From assembly GCA_945875845.1 (NCBI GenBank), contig CAMCMB010000022.1, positions 1 to 64,000 on the forward strand: a stretch of DNA of 64,000 bases, given 5' to 3'. Shown here piece by piece: positions 61,059-64,000 of the stretch. The translations under genes were made by a program, and so were the position numbers. The stretch comes from Pirellula staleyi DSM 6068 (GTDB lineage Bacteria > Planctomycetota > Planctomycetia > Pirellulales > Pirellulaceae). Under the pieces are notes generated by a model, which worked only from the letters and a program-made list of their open reading frames with translations, was not told where the DNA came from and did not search any database. Within the stretch, counting starts at the first letter, position 1, and the number at the start of each line of letters is the position of its first letter.

Positions 61059-61904
61059 TTAACCTCGCCCGCTTGCTCGAAATGTCGATGGGGTGCTCTT
61101 AGTGTTTCGTCGGAACCATTGACTAAAATAGGCTTCACTGGAGAAGTCCAGCCGCCAAGCAACTTCCTTGATAGATAGCCGTTCGTCAGCCAACAGGAGT
61201 TTCGCTTGATCCAGTCGTGTACGGCGCAGAAACTCGTGCAGGCTTTCATGCTGAGTCGCTCTGAACGACAATCTCAAACCAGAATAGCTAACATGCGCGA
61301 TCCTCGCCAATTCGGCTGCACGCCATGCTCGTGCAGGATCGGAAAGCACCGCGTCCATAACTCTGGAAACTGCCTTCGGGATATCTTGATGCTCTGTCGC
61401 AAGCACTTGACGCATAGCGAGCAAGCGACCGAGCAGTTGAGTCAGCGTCTCATGTACTTTCCACTCGTAGCCGGCTGGGCGTCGCATTATGAGTTGCAAC
61501 AACCGTTGTTGAGCCGTTTCGAAAAAGTGAAAGTCGGTTGAACCGGCAAAGTGAAATTCGCCGACCCCACACAACGTCTCCAACCAAGCATCCAGCCCTG
61601 GTCCGGAGAAACGCACACCAATCGTCTCCAACCGCTGCCCCGATAGCGGCTCATAAGTGCGAGGTTGCCGCGTATCGACTAACCAGCAACGCGGCCCGGT
61701 GCTCAGCTCCCATCGCTGACCCGACTGCAACAACACGCCGCTTCCAGCAACAACGAAAAAAAGAAAGACACCAGACTTATCAGGTTTAGGATGAACCTCT
61801 GGCTCATCGCGCCATGCTCGCCCTACGGAAAAGAGATGCCACAATAATCGTCTAGCAACAGGCGATGGTTCAATTTGACGGAGTTGAACAAATGAGATTG
61901 TCAT
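61059..61904 (-). CDS. AraC-family transcriptional regulator
   Basis: 281 residues from the ATG at 61904, overlapping the preceding gene by ATGA. The N-terminal half is a cupin-like sensor (SGVFLFFVVAGSGVLLQSG, WLVDTRQPRTYEPLSG). The C-terminal half has the two AraC helix-turn-helix units (ELARIAHVSYSGLRLSFRAT and IKEVAWRLDFSSEAYFSQWF). Coupling to the propeller gene implies it regulates the local glycan-use genes in response to a sugar. Confidence 0.92.
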   Translation of the reverse strand: MTISFVQLRQIEPSPVARRLLWHLFSVGRAWRDEPEVHPKPDKSGVFLFFVVAGSGVLLQSGQRWELSTGPRCWLVDTRQPRTYEPLSGQRLETIGVRFSGPGLDAWLETLCGVGEFHFAGSTDFHFFETAQQRLLQLIMRRPAGYEWKVHETLTQLLGRLLAMRQVLATEHQDIPKAVSRVMDAVLSDPARAWRAAELARIAHVSYSGLRLSFRATQHESLHEFLRRTRLDQAKLLLADERLSIKEVAWRLDFSSEAYFSQWFRRNTKSTPSTFRASGRG

Positions 61905-62932
61905 AGACCACCAAGTACAGCGGGAACGAGCCAACAGCGCGCATTGCTTCTTCCATACAAAACCAAGGTGCAGTTGGGCACAAAGGGTTTTGTTTCACCG
62001 ACAATCCATGCATTGCCGTCTCGGCTGGTGGTGAAATGATAGTTTCCTCCGTCATTACGGCAGATCGCCATCCAACTACCGTCCGGCAAACGGTTTATGG
62101 CTGATTCGCTGAGCTGCTGCGACTGTGGTTCTTTGTAATGGGCGATGATCTCGAAAGTCACGAAGTCATCGTGCAACACGGCGAGAGCGTTTTGTTTGCC
62201 AGGAAAATTGTTAAGCGCTACGTAGTTCCGACCATCGAACTCCTTGAACGAATCAAAGATATACAGGCTATGGTTTATCGGCGGCTTCGTGAAACCCTGA
62301 GCCGCTGCATCGGCATGGAAATGGCGAGGTTGCATATCGAAGATACCTGCCGCCGTCTTGAGATTTGCTTTGTGGATACTCTCCTCAAAGGTCTGCGTAC
62401 GGAGATCGAAGTCGCGATACCAAGTCTGTTCGTGCTCCGACTTACTGCAAAAGTAGGTCCGCAGCGTCTGCTCGTCCTTCCGAATGATGCGCGGCACGAA
62501 GACCTGCGACTTAGGCAGGGTGACGTTCGCAAACGCCTGGCCTGCTCTTGCCATCGGGATGGTCTTTTCCACTCCTAGCGTCTTCAAGTTCACCACCGTC
62601 AACACGCAATACATCGCCGCGCCGGCGCCGTGCCCTAGTGCGACATCGTTGTCGTGCTCGACGATGTAGGCTCGCTCCCCGACGCACACAAACTCCGCAT
62701 CGTGCGCCCCATTCACCTTTGGCGCGGTGACTTTGACGAGCCGTCTCATCACTTTATCTCCCGCCAGCGCGGCATCCCATCCAGTGGGTAAGAGACTGGT
62801 CTGTCGCGCAACGTTCCTGACTTGCTCGACAAGTGGGTCGGCCTCGCTAAGCTTGACCGCAGTGTCTTGCACACTCAGCAATGCCCACGGAAAAAGTAAC
62901 ACGACACTGAGGATGGCGAGCATTCTTTTCAT
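61901..62932 (-). CDS. Exported propeller (sialidase-like) protein, C-terminus possibly cut
   Basis: 343 residues from the ATG at 62932. The signal peptide is KRMLAILSVVLLFPWALLSV. The rest is a beta-propeller with few clear Asp-boxes, the best near RLPDGSWMAICRNDGGNYHF and TTSRDGNAWIVGE. After FVPNCTLVLYGRSNARC the frame ends within about ten residues, while such proteins usually carry two more blades at this point, so it may be truncated by a frameshift. It is the first gene of a unit with the AraC regulator and is divergent from the XylR-like gene. Confidence 0.7.
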   Translation of the reverse strand: MKRMLAILSVVLLFPWALLSVQDTAVKLSEADPLVEQVRNVARQTSLLPTGWDAALAGDKVMRRLVKVTAPKVNGAHDAEFVCVGERAYIVEHDNDVALGHGAGAAMYCVLTVVNLKTLGVEKTIPMARAGQAFANVTLPKSQVFVPRIIRKDEQTLRTYFCSKSEHEQTWYRDFDLRTQTFEESIHKANLKTAAGIFDMQPRHFHADAAAQGFTKPPINHSLYIFDSFKEFDGRNYVALNNFPGKQNALAVLHDDFVTFEIIAHYKEPQSQQLSESAINRLPDGSWMAICRNDGGNYHFTTSRDGNAWIVGETKPFVPNCTLVLYGRSNARCWLVPAVLGGL

Positions 62933-63130
62933 AGTTCTCAACTGTGCCTTTAACTTTGGTGGTGATAGGGACTATCTCATTCAGACATCCTTACCAAAGA
63001 ATTACTTGATTATGGCCATATTGGGTGTTAAACTCCATTGCCAAGAATCTTCAAAGTATTGCGTAACTTTGTCAAATAGCGATTTTAAGAACTGACACCC
63101 CATGGAAGGTTCGTGACACGATGAAACGCT

Positions 63131-64000
63131 ATGAGTAACCGACCTCACGTAGCCCTCTTGATCGAAACATCGCGTGGACATGGGCGACAAATCATCGAAG
63201 GTGTTGCTCGATACGCAGCCGAACATGGCTCGTGGTTGCTCCGTCTTGAACCGCGGAATATCGACGATCGACCGCCCCGTTGGCTGAGAACTTGGCAAGG
63301 TGATGGAATCATCGTTCGCTGCGATACGCCCCAGATGGCACGAGCAGTATTGGAAACGAGGATTCCCGTGATCGATGTGCGTGGCGGAGTACCCGAAGCA
63401 GGACTGCCGCTGGTAGGAGTCGATAACGCGCCGGTCGTTGAAGCAGCTTTCGAACACTTTCGCCAACGCGGCTTTCGCCATTTCGCCTGGTGTGAGTTCT
63501 TTCGTAAACCGCGAGTCTGGATCGACTGGCGGCGGGAGCGATTTCAGCAACTGGTCACTGAAGCCGGTTCAACCTGCAACGTCTTTCGGACCAAGCAAAA
63601 TCCGCGAGCCAGGTGGCGAAGCACTACCTCATCACCGAAGGATATGCAGGAATTGATCGAGTGGTTAAATAGTTTGCCACGACCCATCGCGATTCTTGCA
63701 TGTGACGACGAACAAGCACACTTGGTTCTCGACGTCGCACTGACGCTGGGCCTACGTGTTCCGGAAGACGCCGCAGTGATGGGAATCGATAATGATGAAG
63801 TCTTCTGCCGCATTTCCAATCCGCCGCTGAGCAGCGTGGACGTCAATGCAGTCGCCGTCGGATACAAGGCGGCTGAAGTTCTTGCCAGACGGATGCAGGG
63901 ACGCCGTGTTGCTAGGCGCACCATGATGCCACCTCGTGGTGTGGTGACACGGCTGTCAACGGACATGATCGCCGTCGACGACCCGGAAGCCGCGGCTGCC
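63131..64000 (+). CDS. XylR-like regulator (LacI-type sensor, AraC domain expected), cut by window end
   Basis: 290 codons with no stop before the edge. It starts ALLIETSRGHGRQIIEGVAR, then GSWLLRLEPRNIDDRPPRWL and LVGVDNAPVVEAAFEHFRQR and VMGIDNDEVFCRISNPPLSS, the periplasmic-binding-protein-like sensor of E. coli XylR and its planctomycete relatives. In XylR an AraC-type domain follows the sensor; here it would lie beyond 64000. Such genes are usually divergent from the carbohydrate genes they control, here the propeller-AraC unit. The truncated copy at 46864 has the same start. Confidence 0.9.
   Translation, partial: MSNRPHVALLIETSRGHGRQIIEGVARYAAEHGSWLLRLEPRNIDDRPPRWLRTWQGDGIIVRCDTPQMARAVLETRIPVIDVRGGVPEAGLPLVGVDNAPVVEAAFEHFRQRGFRHFAWCEFFRKPRVWIDWRRERFQQLVTEAGSTCNVFRTKQNPRARWRSTTSSPKDMQELIEWLNSLPRPIAILACDDEQAHLVLDVALTLGLRVPEDAAVMGIDNDEVFCRISNPPLSSVDVNAVAVGYKAAEVLARRMQGRRVARRTMMPPRGVVTRLSTDMIAVDDPEAAAA

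Overview
The window looks like a planctomycete chromosome, probably of the Pirellula/Rhodopirellula type. This rests on four DUF1501 proteins, three of them paired with PSCyt1-DUF1549-DUF1553 proteins, a DUF1559 prepilin-like protein, a bacterial methenyl-tetrahydromethanopterin cyclohydrolase, and a bacterial microcompartment (BMC) locus with the Planctomycetes-Verrucomicrobia (PVM) gene set. I saw no rRNA, tRNA, CRISPR array, intact transposase or phage module.

Left part (1-29.8 kb, compact). A DTW-domain tRNA-modification gene and a lone DUF1501 gene lead to a 12-gene minus-strand operon (11786 down to 2965). Its order is DeoR regulator, PduL phosphotransacylase, two BMC-H, acetate kinase, BMC-P, CoA-acylating aldehyde dehydrogenase, BMC-P, unknown protein, BMC-P, class II aldolase, malate/lactate-type dehydrogenase. 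By analogy with the PVM microcompartment this would split fuculose/rhamnulose 1-phosphate, oxidise lactaldehyde to lactyl-CoA inside a protein shell, and recover ATP as lactate. Next come a GntR(YtrA)-ABC transporter operon (12.2-17.4 kb), a PSCyt1/DUF1501 pair (17.9-22.2 kb), mch plus an ATP-grasp ligase (22.4-24.3 kb), a PfpI-recQ-plsC run (24.6-27.5 kb) and a Wzz/BY-kinase-like protein with an abnormal P-loop.

Middle part (29.8-38.9 kb, decayed). A 1.1 kb block of repeats is followed by remnants resembling DISARM drmB and drmC. After an intervening DUF1501/PSCyt1 operon come two chimeric open frames (sulfatase start + esterase end; DUF1016 start + sulfatase end) and a remnant resembling the start of drmD. 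An Uma2 nuclease gene follows.

Right part (38.9-64 kb) is carbohydrate and regulation oriented. It holds another PSCyt1/DUF1501 pair, a TIM-barrel epimerase, a Gfo/Idh/MocA oxidoreductase, a GC-rich block (47.7-57.7 kb) of secreted beta-propeller/sialidase-like proteins with an HpcH/HpaI aldolase, a phosphotransferase-fold protein and a BASS-type transporter, then a DUF1559/transthyretin-like/LRR lipoprotein operon, an AraC regulator with a propeller protein, and a XylR-like regulator cut by the window edge. Many truncated genes lie here: PfpI-like, XylR-like, RraA-like, and sialidase starts and ends. Several break next to short palindromic repeats that recur across the window, so repeat-mediated rearrangement is a reasonable inference.
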